Shown: piece after piece, positions 51,219-62,423 of the stretch
How the letters are laid out: each line of letters starts with the position of its first letter
How positions within the stretch are numbered: position 1 is the first letter of the stretch
Source of the DNA: Vitis vinifera
Lineage: Eukaryota; Streptophyta; Magnoliopsida; Vitales; Vitaceae
DNA: 64,000 bases
Assembly: GCF_030704535.1 (NCBI RefSeq)
Contig: NC_081811.1
Location: forward strand, 5,187,001 to 5,251,000
Direction of reading: 5' to 3'
Notes under the pieces: model-generated
What the model was told of the DNA's origin: nothing
The model's input: the letters and a program-made list of their open reading frames with translations, nothing else
The model's database searches: none
Made by a program: the position numbers and the translations under genes

Positions 51219-54200
51219 AAATAGGCTTGTCGGCGCTCTCTCATTTTTTTTCACCAAACATATGCAACTTTAAAGAAGTTGTTTATTATTATTATTATTA
51301 TTTTGTTTTGTGTAAAAATGAGGAGGAAACCACAGATCACCTTCTTTTGTTTTGTGAGAAGGCCGGATTGTTATGGCTTCTGATCTTCTCCCTTTTTGGG
51401 GTGCAATGGGTGATGCACTCCTCTGTGAAAGGAACCTCCTGGGATGGCATGGATCCTTTGTGGGCAAGAAAAGGGAGAAAGCTTGGAGAGCTGCCCCTCT
51501 GCTTGATGTGGACCATTTGGAAAGAAAGGAATAGGAGGGCCTTCAACGATGTTGAGAGGAACGACCAAGAAATTAAATCCATTTTTTTGTACACTTTTGT
51601 GAATTGGGCTAGGGTGTATATAGAAGAACACACTTTCTCTTTGATAGATTTTATAGACTGCTTAGCTACCAAGTAAGGGTCAAGCTTATTTGCCCTTTTG
51701 TCTTTTGTTCCTTTGTATCTTGGTATACTCCGTGTATACTCTTTCTTTAGCCTCTTTGGCTTTTAATGAATTTTCCTTTACCTATCAAAAAAAAAAATTA
51801 TTATTTTGTTTCGGTTTTATTTTTTACTTTCACTTTTTAGTTTTTGATGACTAATGAAAGTGCTCTCTCTCTCTCATTAGTCATTTCCTTTAGCAAATGT
51901 CTGCAACTTTAAATAAGCTGGCTGCTTTTGTTTTTTGGTTTTATCTTTACTTTTCATCTTTCAGTTTTTGATGTATAATGAAGGTGATATTATACGAAGT
52001 GTGGATCTTGTGGACCCAACTAGTGGACGGCTTTCCCAGCTTTTTAGGAAAGTAAAACATATGATGGTTAGATCAACATCTGCAGAAGTTATGTTTGAAG
52101 ATCATCTCATTCTTCTTCCACTGTTGAAGGTATGTATATGTCTTTTAATTACCAAAAAGAGAGAATTAATTATTCCTCTATCTAAAAAACTTATAACCCA
52201 TGTTAGTAACCACAAACTAGAAGTTTGGGTCTCTACAAAATTGGTTTCACCATTGACATCTCAAATGTTAAGCCTATTAGGAAAAAAGGGCATATCAAAT
52301 GCTAAATTTAACATTTAGGATGTGTTTGGTTCATGGACATCTAAATTAGGGAATGATTATCTTATATCCACATATAAGATTACTAGTGCACATAACTTGA
52401 AAAGTTTTAGTTTACTTGGAGATGAGATCCTCTCAATTTTGGAAAAATCTTATACCGATGGAGGACTTGGTATTTTTTTATTCTAATCCCTATAGGAATA
52501 AAGATGAAAGGTAGATAGACAACTTATTTTTATTTATTTCTTCATTTATAACTAGATCCAATTTTTGTAGATATTACTTTAGGAATTGTTACGTAAATTT
52601 GCATTAATTCTTGAATGAGTCCTAAGGGTACTAAACACTATAATGGAGATAAGAGTTTGACAATACAAGAGTTTAGGTGACACATTCTCGTGACTGCTGC
52701 ATTTTTTCTTTTTTATTTTATTTTATTTTTGGTTTAGGGTAGTTTAGGTGATGCATTCTTTAGGAAGATCAACCCTTTTAGGTTGGCAAGGGTCTTTTGT
52801 TGGAAGAAGCAGAAGAAAGCATGGAGGGCTACTCCATTGTTCTTATTTTAGACCATTTAAAAGGAGAGATCAGGGGTTATTTGAATGCTCAAAAATTCCT
52901 CTATATGTATTTTTTTTGGATTGGTTTAGAATGCACATTGATGAGGCATCAATTTTATGGTAGATTTTGTCGATTGGTTGAGCTCTAAATAAGGTGAGGA
53001 AGTTGTTTTTTGTTTTTCTCTTTTTGTTCTTTGCCATTTGGTGCTCTTTTGCTAGGCACTACTAATACATACTTCTTGCTTGCCTATCAAAACTGGAGGA
53101 AAAAAAAAAAAGAGACAGGAATTTCAAAGTCCTAACTTTAATCAAACATTAAAATGGAAATCTGATGCAGGATTTTTTAGATTTCCAATACCATAGATTC
53201 ATAGAAGATTCTCCTTTGTTGTATAATGAGATGAAATATCAAAGAAGATAAGAAAAGAAAACATAGATCCTTGGTCATCACACCTAGCTATTTCTAAGCA
53301 ATGTCACTTAGAGAAGGCAGTCATACCTTAAGAAATTAGATAATTATTAAATTGTTAATAATTGTATTCATTAAAATTTAAGGACTATGTAGGTTTGTGT
53401 AGACTCATGGAACTCTTTTTTTCTAATAAGACTAAGGTTTTATTTTTTAGTAGGAATATGAGTGATTTTCCTAGTCAAATTAAAAACTAAAACAAATAGA
53501 AATTTGACTAAGCGATAAACTGCTAAAACCAATTTTAATAAAATAAAATAAAATAAAAAAGGCCCCAACGAAAACTAAGAAATATTAAAATTACTAAAAC
53601 TATTTTTGGTGAATATTTTCCTTGTTGGGGTGCTTTCCATGTTGTTCCCCATCAAAATCTCATATTCATATTTGTACCATTTATTTTGGAAAATATGATT
53701 TCCATTCCCAAATTTGCATGGTGACGAACCAAGTGAATTCTTAACATGCTCAGATTACCATCTAGCAACATTTTATTTTTGTTTGTTTTTATCCGTTTAT
53801 TCAGTTGGACCTTATCAAATAATAAATTGGACCTACTTAGCTTGTTGGCAGTGTAAACAGGCTTCTCATTCATTTACTTCTCACTGTACTAACATAGAAT
53901 GTTGTCTCTGATATGACTCCAAAATCCATTGACATTTATTCTTTTGATGTCTAGGATAAAACTGTTGAAGTTGTCAAGGTTTTATCTGAAAGCCAGTGGA
54001 CTTCTTCATGTGTTATTACAATGAAGAAGTTTCAGGACATCTGTGGAGGAACCAGAGAGGCATCTGCAGTTTTGAGTTATTTGTCAGGATGTGGGAAAGC
54101 ACAGTACCTCTCAATCAGTAAGAAGGAATTGATAGAGGTATATGGTTCTTTTGTCCCTTTGGGATTTTTCAAGTGTGATTCTCAAATGAGATGCTTGTCA

Positions 54201-57200
54201 AAAAATAAAAGTATGATTCTCAAAAGAAATGAATTACTATTTTTGATGTGTGAAAAAATAGGGGTGATCTTGAAAGCTACTGACACTTAGAAAACTTGAT
54301 TCTTCCAAGTTCCAACATAAAGAACATAGCTACATGAAGCTAGTTAATGGGATGGATGTAGATGACATCATTTCACAATCAACAAAAAATTCCTAATATC
54401 ACCAGAACATGCAAATATGAACTAAGTTTATAATACTTGTCTTTTTATTATTATTATTATTATTATTACTATGGGCAAGGGAAGCAATATATTTAAAAGC
54501 GCTAAAAGAGGGCACACAAAGTAGATGTCCTGTTCACATGGGCACTACAAGGCAATGAATAAGAAAAGAGAAAACAAAAAACACTCCTTTCCCTTGAGGG
54601 TGGGTGAGGATGGGTGGGGTTTTTTTTTTCCCCTTTTTTGTTTTTTCTAGCCTTGTGTAGGGCTGTTCAGTATACTCCCTGTATACGTGTGGCTTTTAGC
54701 CTTTTCTAATATATTTGGTTGTTTATCTATCAAAAAAAAAAAACACTCCTTTCCCTTACAGCCTAACTAATTAACAAAATCTACTGTAGACATAGACATA
54801 TCCTCCAAACCCCCTTTGATCCACTCCAAAGTACTCATAAAAAAGGATTTAAGCTCTTGTTCTAATAGATCAACATTGTCAATTGCAAGTCTTCTCTGAA
54901 ACCTCTTTTCCACCATGTCCCAAATCACCGTTGATTTGTAGGCAGCTCCCAAAGGGAGACCCAGTCATGTGGATGAGAGCAAGCCCACTTTGCACCCTAA
55001 ACTAGCCAACAATTCCTCCACGTTAGAAACACTCCTAATTGGAATCAACCCACTCCTGTCCAAGTTGATCTTTAGCCCAGAAATTGCCTTAAACCACATT
55101 AAAATCTAACTAAGATATAGCACTTGATTTTTGCATGCCTTAAAAAAAATCAAGGTGTCGTTGGCAAACAATAGGTGAGACACTTCCAGCCTGTCGCCAT
55201 CTCTACCTCCCACCTTGAAACCCAATCCCTTTAGAAGACAACTAAGAGTTTTCATTGCTATAAAAAATAAATAAGAAGCAAGAAGGTTCCCTTGCCTCAA
55301 TCCCTCTAAAACTTTGAAAGAAGTCATTAGGAGTGCCATTAACAAGTACTGAGTGCCTAATTGAAGAGACCTATATTTTCTCTAAAACTGCAAGCAAGAA
55401 ACTCTAATTTACATTATCATAGGTGTTCTCAATGTCAGGTTTGCATAAAATACCGTTAGTACAACTCTTCATCCTTGAATTGATGGCCTCATTTGCAACA
55501 AGAACGATGTCCAAAATTTGTCTCTTTTCCATTGAGAGCTAGAGACCACATTTTTTTAATCCACTTGTGCAACTGAAGCTAATTTACATTATTATAGGTG
55601 TTCTCAATGTCAGGTTTGCATAAAACACCATTAGTACAACTCTTCATCCTTGAATTGATGGCAATAAGAATGATGTCCAAAATTTGTCTCTTTTCTATCT
55701 AGAGACCATCTTGCCTGCCACTTTTTTGAGTATTTGCTTACACCTTTGCTAGTGATTTCTACCAGCTGCCCATCAAACTAATTGGTGTAAAATCATTCAA
55801 ATCTTCTACCCTAGTTTTTTTTTTTTTTTTTTTGGGATTAAGACCAAGTAAGTAGCATTTAAACTTCTTTCAAAGAGCCCTTGCTCATAGAAGTCCTCAA
55901 AGAACCCTAACACTTCACTCTGCATTAAGTCCTAACACAGTTGCCAAAAGGCTATGGTAAACCCATCAGGTTTCTGGGCTTTATCCCCATTCAAAGCTGA
56001 GAGGGTAGAGAAAACTTCCTCCTCTGAAAACAGCAATTGCAAGCTCTTAGCTTGCTCCTCTCACAAAGAATCAAAGGACATCTCAAGGTCCCCATTATCC
56101 AGACTCAGCAAGAAAGCTCATTTAAGAGTTAAGTCACCCACTCCTTGATTTCCTCTTGAGTGGATAACTAAGCCCCATTCACTCTTATTCTAGCCATAAA
56201 GTTTCTTCTTCTGCGTGCATTTACCATTTTGCATTTTTGTCTCATCCTTCAGTTATAACTCTCTTGACTTCTACCTCCAAGAGGTTTCTTCTAGCATTGT
56301 TCACTTATTAAAGTCTTCAACAGCCACTCTTTTAGCCTCAAGCTCTTCCTCGGTGGAGCTTCCCTCTCCTTCGCATCCCAATAATGTATCTGCTTTCCTG
56401 ATCGACACATTTCCAATCACCTCTCAATTTCAAGCTTTTAAGTCCATCTTCAAGGATTTCGATTTAGAAGCCAGAATAAAACGGCTAGAGCCACTGAACC
56501 TGTAGCTCAAGCACCAGTTTTTAATTAGGTCTTTGAAACCTTCCACTTTAAGTCACATATGATACTTGTCATTAACTTATAAGTTGAATAAAATCTTAGC
56601 TGTGTGGATAACCAACTATTCGCTGGCCAAAAGTTCTTCCAATACATGTCAATACAGGCCAAAATAGTGACGGATCCTACATAAGTTCAATTCTGAATAA
56701 CTTTTTTTCTTTGTGCACTTCATCTATGCATGGTGTCTTGAAATTATCTCAGGGTTTACATTGAGTTCTACAATTTTACAGGGTGTGAAAGTTTCTCTTT
56801 CCGCTGCAGCAGTTTCGGGTACCACAAGTCTGGATCTTGATGTTTTGCACTTGACTTGGACAACAGAAAACCTTCAGCAGCAACTTGATGTGATTGACCA
56901 ACGTTGTGAAGTGTAACAATTCTAACCTCTAGTACTTTAGTCAACATGATTATAACTAATGTGGATACAGTAAAACATGTATCCCTGATAATGCAAAACA
57001 AAGATTAGAGTCTCTTATGAATGGCATCTGTTCTTTGTGCAGATCAAAAAAAGCTGCATTAGCTTCTCTAAATTCTGGAAACAAAAAGGTTGCACTGAGA
57101 CATGCAAAGGCATTAAAATTGGCCTCTGAGAGTAGAGAAAAATGTATATCCTTTTTGAACCGAGTGGAGGAAGTTCTCAGTCTTATTGCAAATGCTGAAT

Positions 57201-58526
57201 CCACAAAAAAGGTTATTTTAGCCATTAAACAGAATTTTCTGCATGAGTTCATGTGCATTTTTAGTTTTTCTTATTGGTTTAAATTATACTTGAATGAGTA
57301 ACTAGTGATTTGTCTCAGTTATAAGATCATGCTGGAAGTAAAAACTAATATCACAATATGTTTCATTAACCATAACAATTAACAAGTTCCTTACTGATAA
57401 AAATTATGAATAATGTATTCTCATCCATCATCTCCTGATAGCAGGTTTCTGAAGCCATTCAAATTGGTGCGCGAGCGATACAGGAAAATAGGATAGATGT
57501 GGAAGAAGTTCAACGCTGTTTGCAAGAACTTGGTGATAGTATTGATTCACAAAAGCAAGTAGAAGAAGCTCTAGGTATTTTTTTTTTCCTTTTTTCGTTT
57601 TTTCGTTTTTTCCTTTTTCCTTCTCTTCCTTCGATTGCATATAGGTTACATGGCTACCATACTAATCTGTTCACGGTTTTCAATATTAGTGTATAAAAAA
57701 ACAGTTATATATTAGTCTTTTTTGGGAGAGCTTCTTCAAAACTAAAAATAACATTTAAAGGTCAACTCAACTTTTAAAGATGTTTGAATGGCACTTCCAA
57801 ACATAGGACTCTGCACTTCATAATGTGATTTACCTACATATTGAAGGGAAACCTCTGCATTTCCTCAAAAGCAATATGGGAAACACATTCGGTTTTAATT
57901 AAATTTTTAAAAATGTCAAAATTATCTATAGTTTTAATTAAAGCATTTTTAAAATAGAGTTCTCAAACATAAAAGCAATCAGCAGGACAGTAGTCACTTT
58001 TGCTTTTACTTCTACTGCTAAAAGCAAAAATTAAAACTACCCCAAAACAAACCCTAATTTTACACAATAGTCTAACTTAAGCTTGATTAATGTGGATGGA
58101 ATCTGGTGCAAATTGGGTAAATGGAGCCAATCACAAACACATGATGTTGCATCCATGAATTTTCAGTTTTGGCCTTCCCTACTTCATTTTTAAGAAAGCT
58201 GAAACTCTGTATGTCTAACCTGAGTTTATGTGGTTCTAGCGGAATCAGATCCATCATATGTAGATATTGAGGATGAAGATATTGAAGAGGAGTTCAGAAA
58301 ATTAGAGTTGGAACTTGGAAATCAGAACCTGCAAATACTGGTCTCCCAAGCTGGGGTGGATACAGCAGCAGGAGAAACCGAGGCATCAGAATCTTCCAAA
58401 TCATTGTGTGATGCTTTATCAGATTTGAAGCTTGCTGATAATGCAACCAGGGGATCAACCATTCTGAATTCTACTGGGTCAAAGAGAGACAACATATCCA
58501 AAAATCTCAAGCTTGAAGCTGCCTAG
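49842..58526 (+). CDS. CHMP7: CHMP7 homolog (ESCRT-III / Snf7 family), eight exons
   Basis: Exons: 49842-50033, 50106-50165, 51965-52129, 53955-54137, 56782-56912, 57043-57211, 57445-57574, 58240-58526 (1317 nt, 438 residues). CHMP7 joins an N-terminal winged-helix/ESCRT-II-like half to a C-terminal Snf7 half. In animals it starts ESCRT-III assembly at the nuclear envelope; plant relatives are much less studied. Here residues about 1-200 form the N-terminal half (WFNRGGLTPLCLDHVL, FEDHLILLPLLK). About 201-360 is the helical, Lys-rich Snf7 core (GNKKVALRHAKALKLASESR). The acidic DIEDEDIEEEFRKLELELGN near 345-366 resembles the regulatory or MIM-like helix of ESCRT-III tails. Length fits the family. 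Introns 2-4 are swollen by LINE pieces, but every splice site is intact and the frame is continuous. Confidence 0.92.
51174..51210. repeat. (TC)18 microsatellite in CHMP7 intron 2
   Basis: A perfect dinucleotide run of about 37 bp between copies A and B of the local triplication. Related CT runs occur at the same place in each copy, and it may have expanded from that seed. Confidence 0.9.
51294..51811 (+). mobile_element. 5'-truncated L1-type LINE with 15-bp target duplication
   Basis: The body, 51309-51796, encodes the C-terminal zinc-binding region of a plant LINE reverse transcriptase: EETTDHLLLFCEKAGLLW, then LMWTIWKERNRRAFNDVE, ending LIDFIDCLATK and a stop. A short 3' UTR follows (GTATACTCCGTGTATACTC) and then TTACCTATC plus poly-A. 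The 15-bp repeat ATTATTATTTTGTTT flanks it at 51294-51308 and 51797-51811. The frame is open across the fragment, so the insertion looks fairly young. It is in the same orientation as CHMP7. Confidence 0.88.
52737..53113 (+). mobile_element. Older, decayed LINE tail in CHMP7 intron 3
   Basis: Frameshifted translation gives STLLGWQGSFVGRSRRK and FLDWFRMHIDEAS, which correspond to the same C-terminal region of plant L1 reverse transcriptase as the copy at 51.3 kb. It ends TTGCCTATCAAAACTGGAGG plus poly-A. No target duplication was recognised. Stops and shifts mark it as older than its neighbour. Confidence 0.7.
54580..54757 (+). mobile_element. Very short 5'-truncated LINE nested in an older LINE
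   Basis: The body, 54596-54741, holds only the 3' end of an L1-type element (GTATACTCCCTGTATACG, then TTTATCTATC and poly-A). It is flanked by a 16-bp direct repeat, AACACTCCTTTCCCTT, at 54580-54595 and 54742-54757. It interrupts the antisense LINE relic. Confidence 0.85.
55406..55715. repeat. Tandem duplication, 175-bp period, inside the LINE relic
   Basis: A segment beginning AATTTACATTATCATAGGTG at 55406 recurs at 55581 with a few substitutions and a small deletion. It duplicates the reverse-transcriptase block RQILDIVL...NEAINSRMKS. The duplication arose after insertion or in a parent copy. Confidence 0.8.
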
Positions 58527-58655
58527 TCAAATTTTAGATTACCCTAATTTTTTTATATCACGAGATTTTGCAGTATTCTACCCATGTCATGGTGTCTGAC
58601 TAAATGTCCATTACTGGGTCATTTTGGATTGCTTATGCAACTTCTGATTTTGTAA

Positions 58656-58661
58656 AATAAA
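58656..58661 (+). terminator. Probable polyadenylation signal of CHMP7
   Basis: AATAAA 130 bp after the stop codon, followed by T- and GT-rich sequence. Inferred from sequence. Confidence 0.5.
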
Positions 58662-59470
58662 TATCTTTATGCGCATTGTAAATATCTTTATGATGCAAAA
58701 TGCTCTGATAGATGTATAATGTAAGATAAGGGGCACCATGAAACTTACCACATAATTTTGCCACATGGCATACAAGGATTTTATCTATTGGAGTATCTTG
58801 ATGTAGTCTGTGGGAAGAACCCGGATGTGAGATCTAATGCATCTTCCATTAATTCCTTGGGAAGACCCATCTTGCAAGAGATTTCTCTCCATTAGAGTAA
58901 GTTAGATATGAGGTTGAATTAAATGGATTTGATCATTTCACTGAATCAAGTTTTGAGGTCTAGGGGGAGCCATAGAAATTTGTCTATATTGACCAGCAAA
59001 TGTACAGAACTGGCTTGTTAAAACAATCAGCGAATTCATGGCTCCAAAATATGAAGTCACTAAAATTCTAATACTAGAATGTAGTTCATCTGATAATCAA
59101 CTTTCAAACTAACTGCAAGAGTTCTGCAATCAAATGTTACATACAGAGGCAGACAATAATAACCAGAAAGGGAAAGGAAACGCATACTCTCAAGCAGGTC
59201 CTCAAGAAAAAATCAAAATGCTATTCCAAAAAAAATAAAAATAAAGGAACTCCTGTTTTGGCAAGAAAGATCTCTGTTACTTCCATAGAAGCTTGCATTC
59301 CTCTGGAAAGGGCCTCAAAGGCGAAGATCCAAGTTTCAATATGTGCTTTCAAGTAGAGATGTTTACCACTTCCAATCTATAAACATCTTTGCCGTTGTTA
59401 GTTGTATTGGCATGTTTATCAGCCCCTTAGCCTATTGACTTAACCATGGAAGAAAAGGCTTCATGGGTAG
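58662..59470. other. Intergenic stretch between CHMP7 and the gag relic
   Basis: I see nothing identifiable here. There is a short A-rich tract at 59226-59246. Confidence 0.45.
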
Positions 59471-59870
59471 GCCTTGCACACATGAGAGCCTAGGCTGAAA
59501 GCAAGGAAAACTTGGACATTTGGTGGTTCAAACTCCAGGGGCTATGTGAGGAGGCTGTGGGCGAGCTAGACATGGACCGTGTGCGCACCGCGGGCGAGCC
59601 AGACGCGCATCGCGGGCGAGCCAGACACGCACCACGGGCGAGCCAGACACGCACCACGGGCGAGCCAGACGCGCACCACAAGCGGGCCAGACGTGCACCG
59701 CGCATGCACTATGGGCGAGTCAAACATGCACCGCGTGCGCACCAGATGGGCTTTGCACGCGCACCTGACTTAGGTGGTGCAGATGAAGGCTGAAAAGGCT
59801 CAAACACACCGGATCTGTGAGGGACTACGTCAAGGAGTTCAGTTCCTTGATGCTGGACATAATTGGTCAC
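59470..59870 (+). pseudogene. Retrotransposon gag relic
   Basis: The only clearly recognisable protein piece is LKRLKHTGSVRDYVKEFSSL at about 59789-59848, a hallmark of the retrotransposon gag domain in plant LTR elements (Gypsy type). It is followed by divergence and stops. Upstream lies a GC-rich repeat block that is foreign to the local AT-rich composition. No LTRs, protease or polymerase were found. Confidence 0.65.
59585..59740. repeat. GC-rich 22-bp minisatellite
   Basis: About five adjacent units of 22 bp with consensus near RCGGGCGAGCCAGACRCGCA, then one offset, more diverged unit. The period is not a multiple of three, so a frame through it cycles through three peptide readings. CpG content is far above the surroundings. 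Confidence 0.85.
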
Positions 59871-60320
59871 CCTGGTATTTGTGTGCAAAATGGTTATTGT
59901 AAAAGTATCCCCTTATGCTGCCAACCTGTACAAGGTTTCTCTTGAAGGCCAGTGGTAACCACATCCTTGAATCACCCATTTATTTTTTGTGCAAATAGGT
60001 TCTGGGCTGGAAGTCAAGACCTTCTGTTCCTTCTCCAAAAACCATTCAACATGGAGCTAATGGGATCTCAATATCAAGTTCTAATGCCAATGACAGCATT
60101 GAGCTTTGATTATCTCCTTGTCAAAAGCAGTTCGTTTGGAACCATCTTTCATTGTTTCCTGAAACAGCTAGAATGAAAAGGAAAACATCAGTTTCCAGCC
60201 TCAGAATCAAGCTGGGAAATTTCGTTTCCTTAGAGAGAATGACTCCTCAATGAATGCACAAACCTGAGATGGTCTTTGGCTTTTTGAGCATTCTACATCC
60301 GTGTTCTGAGCTGAGCCTTT
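59871..60320. other. 3' flank of the PIF-type gene
   Basis: No gene seen. A minus-strand AATAAA occurs at 59979-59984 and might serve as the polyadenylation signal of the bHLH gene, 337 bp after its stop. Confidence 0.35.
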
Positions 60321-62421
60321 TCAATTCGAAGATGGAGAAGAACCCGGATGCTCTACTGGGTGGATATCCTTGGGGACACTGGGCACTAGAACTGACTGTG
60401 TCAATGACCCTGCGTGTAAAGGAATGAAGGGTGCACTTGATAATGACATGGGAAGCACTTGACCTGGGTGCCCAAGCATCTGAGGTGCAGTTCCTGCTAT
60501 TCCAGACAAAGCAGCGGCTCCCAAAATAGGTGGACTTGGGAACTGTTCTGGGCTGCAGCCCAATCCCAATCCCAATCCCAATCCCAATCCCATGCCCATG
60601 CCCATGCCCATTCCCATACCCATGGGAGAGAAATGAGGCAAATGTGCTGCTTGAATCTGTTGCAATACAGCAGGTATCATCACTGGAGCCATACACATCC
60701 CAGCTCCCATTGACATGACCTGTATCAGGAAACCAGGAGTGGATACTGGTGTGACTATTTTGACAACATTCATGCATCGAAAATTATAAAGCTTGAGAGA
60801 ATTTACCTGCACTTGAAGCTGAAGTGTCTTCAGATAATCAATGGCTTCATCAAGTATCGAAATCTTGTCCACCTTCAAAAACACACCACGTGAAAGTCAG
60901 CAACCAGAAGAAAGATTTTTTTTTTTTTTTGACATTGTTAGACAGATTTGAAACCTTTTTGCAATTGGGTATGAGTTCCTGTAACGAGCGCATCTTCTTG
61001 TTGATCCTATCTCTTCGCCTCTGTCAACAAAGAACCGCAAGAGAAATAAGTTTAGACCCTAGTACACAGCAAACTTTTCTCTGGTTTTCCTCTTTTTCTT
61101 TTCTTGGTTTCTGGTTTTAAATTGGCCTTACTAACCTTTTCTGATAGGCTGTGACCTTCTGCACTACGGTTTCTCTTGGAGCCTGCACTTCCTCCTCGAG
61201 TAGACATTGCTCCTTCTGCCCTTCTGGGTTCTTCTTCAAAACTCTGCACTAGAAAAGCGTGTACTTCTTAGAACCATGTAGAAAAGAGTTGGAAAGAGGG
61301 GATTATGAAAGGTGAAACAACAGAAAAATGGAAAGAGCGCATTCACTTACTTGACTTGGATGTTCTGATTCCTCAGACTCTTGGCATTTGCTCTTCAAAG
61401 AATAGGATGGATAATTTGAAGCTTCACGTGAGCATGTAGACGAAGATGCAAGCAATGGTTCTACAGATTTTTCAGCGTAAGGCTTTCCCTTGACTATGCT
61501 TGCTGCGAAGCTTGAGTTGGGCTTAGGAATCTGATTAGCGGATGCAGTATTCCCAAAGGCAACTTCATGACCAACTGCTTTACAATGCCCATTAGAGAGT
61601 GGTTCCTTTAAAGACGAAGCAACTGGTTGTGGCAACAGTTTGGGGGTCACTGAACCGGTTGGGGGCCCAATTGGCCTCAATCTGAAGGGGTTGGTGCCAT
61701 TAGCATAGTCACTTTTCGACTCCTTAAGTCTTGACAAGCCTGGGCTGGTTGTGGCTCTTGCAGCATCAATGTTCTGAGCCTTGGCTTTATCGAGAGCTGC
61801 AAGTTTTAAGAAATAGGAGAAGTTCATCGAACCCATTCTGTTATCGGGGTCAGCATCCTGCTCCTGCTCTGGCTGCCGCATCATCGAGTTAGACAATCCA
61901 CTGGTTGATACTGGGATCTTACTTGAACCCTCCCTTGATCTTATATATGGAGATGAAGCTTGCCATTGTTGCAAAGAAGACTCACATATTTGGCCACCTT
62001 TGGGTCTAGTAAGCTGAGGTTCTCCACTGAAAAGGTTACATGCATTGCCTTGTTTAAAATTCTGATTGTCAGCTGAAGGAACAAGTTGTTCATCATGACC
62101 ACTAATGGTGTAGGCAACCTCATCGTTTAGAATGGAACCTGAGAATTTGGCCAATAGTTCAGTATGGCAGTGCTTTTTAAGAGAATCCTGACGGGTATAG
62201 TTGGGATGGGGATCCATCTTGGTATGTCCAGGAAATTCCTTGTCCAATAACCTTCCTCTCTTTACCATGGAGGTGTCCCATCCTACTTCCACTTGAGCCT
62301 TAGAATCATGTAAAGAAAAACTGGACCATCTGTGATTCTCATGAGATCCAGTACTGGACAGAACTCTTGTAAGAATCTGACCATTCTCCCATACAAGCTC
62401 CACAAAATCACGGTCAGACAT
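60321..62421 (-). CDS. PIF-type bHLH transcription factor (phytochrome-interacting factor-like), five coding exons
   Basis: Exons on the minus strand: 62421-61351, 61243-61136, 61020-60955, 60872-60807, 60719-60321 (1710 nt, 569 residues). The two 66-nt exons coding the bHLH are typical of the PIF subfamily. The N-terminus carries the active-phytochrome-B-binding motif ELVWENGQ (residues 8-15, ELxxxxGQ intact). The bHLH spans about 385-435: GHSLSEKRRRDRINKKM with the G-box-reading residues His388, Glu392 and Arg395/396, then LDEAIDYLKTLQLQVQVMSM. The start is unusually close to the motif (MSDRDFVELVWENGQ), recalling Arabidopsis PIF6 more than PIF3. PIFs are nuclear, light-labile regulators of growth and germination. 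Exon 5 encodes six Met-Gly followed by five Leu-Gly pairs (about 470-491). Exact PIF number is not assigned. Confidence 0.9.
60559..60624. repeat. Hexanucleotide repeat coding for (MG)6(LG)5
   Basis: On the plus strand it is CCCAAT units followed by CCCATG-type units. In the sense of the bHLH gene it encodes alternating Gly with Met, then Gly with Leu. The unit of six keeps the frame, so length changes would be tolerated. Confidence 0.85.
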
Positions 62422-62423
62422 GC

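Larger units (their letters stand above)
51061..51990 (+). repeat. Triplicated block around the exon 3 splice acceptor of CHMP7
   Basis: Three related copies: A at 51061-51160; B at about 51225-51293 continuing at 51797-51872; C at 51893-51990. Copy C contains the real acceptor and the start of exon 3. All share GCAACTTTAAA, a T-rich tract, and a version of TTTTTGATGTATAATGAAGG. Copies A and B therefore carry diverged decoys of the exon start; copy B even keeps a TTTTTAG acceptor-like site. A LINE interrupts copy B, so it arrived after the triplication. Confidence 0.75.
54470..56500 (-). mobile_element. Rearranged L1-type LINE reverse-transcriptase relic, antisense in CHMP7 intron 4
   Basis: On the minus strand broken frames give, in order: ALNGDKAQKPDGFTIAFWQ, NATYLVLIPKK, RQILDIVLVANEAINSRMKS, LEGLRQGNLLASYLFFIAMK, VSHLLFANDTLIFFKA and LGLPLGAAYKSTVIWDMVEK. 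These are consecutive blocks of LINE ORF2. The catalytic FADD-type box reads FAND, and there are stops, deletions and a tandem duplication. The 3' end, with a TTTTAGCGCTTTTAAATATATT segment typical of the family, lies near 54480. A young sense LINE tail is nested in it. The right border near 56.5 kb is approximate. Confidence 0.8.

Noticed and set aside
51227-51676. 149-residue frame as a possible CHMP7 alternative exon or separate gene
   Set aside because: Its translation is the C-terminus of a LINE reverse transcriptase, flanked by a target-site duplication.
59490-59793. Arg/Ala-rich frames on both strands
   Set aside because: Produced by the GC-rich 22-bp minisatellite, whose period changes frame at each unit.
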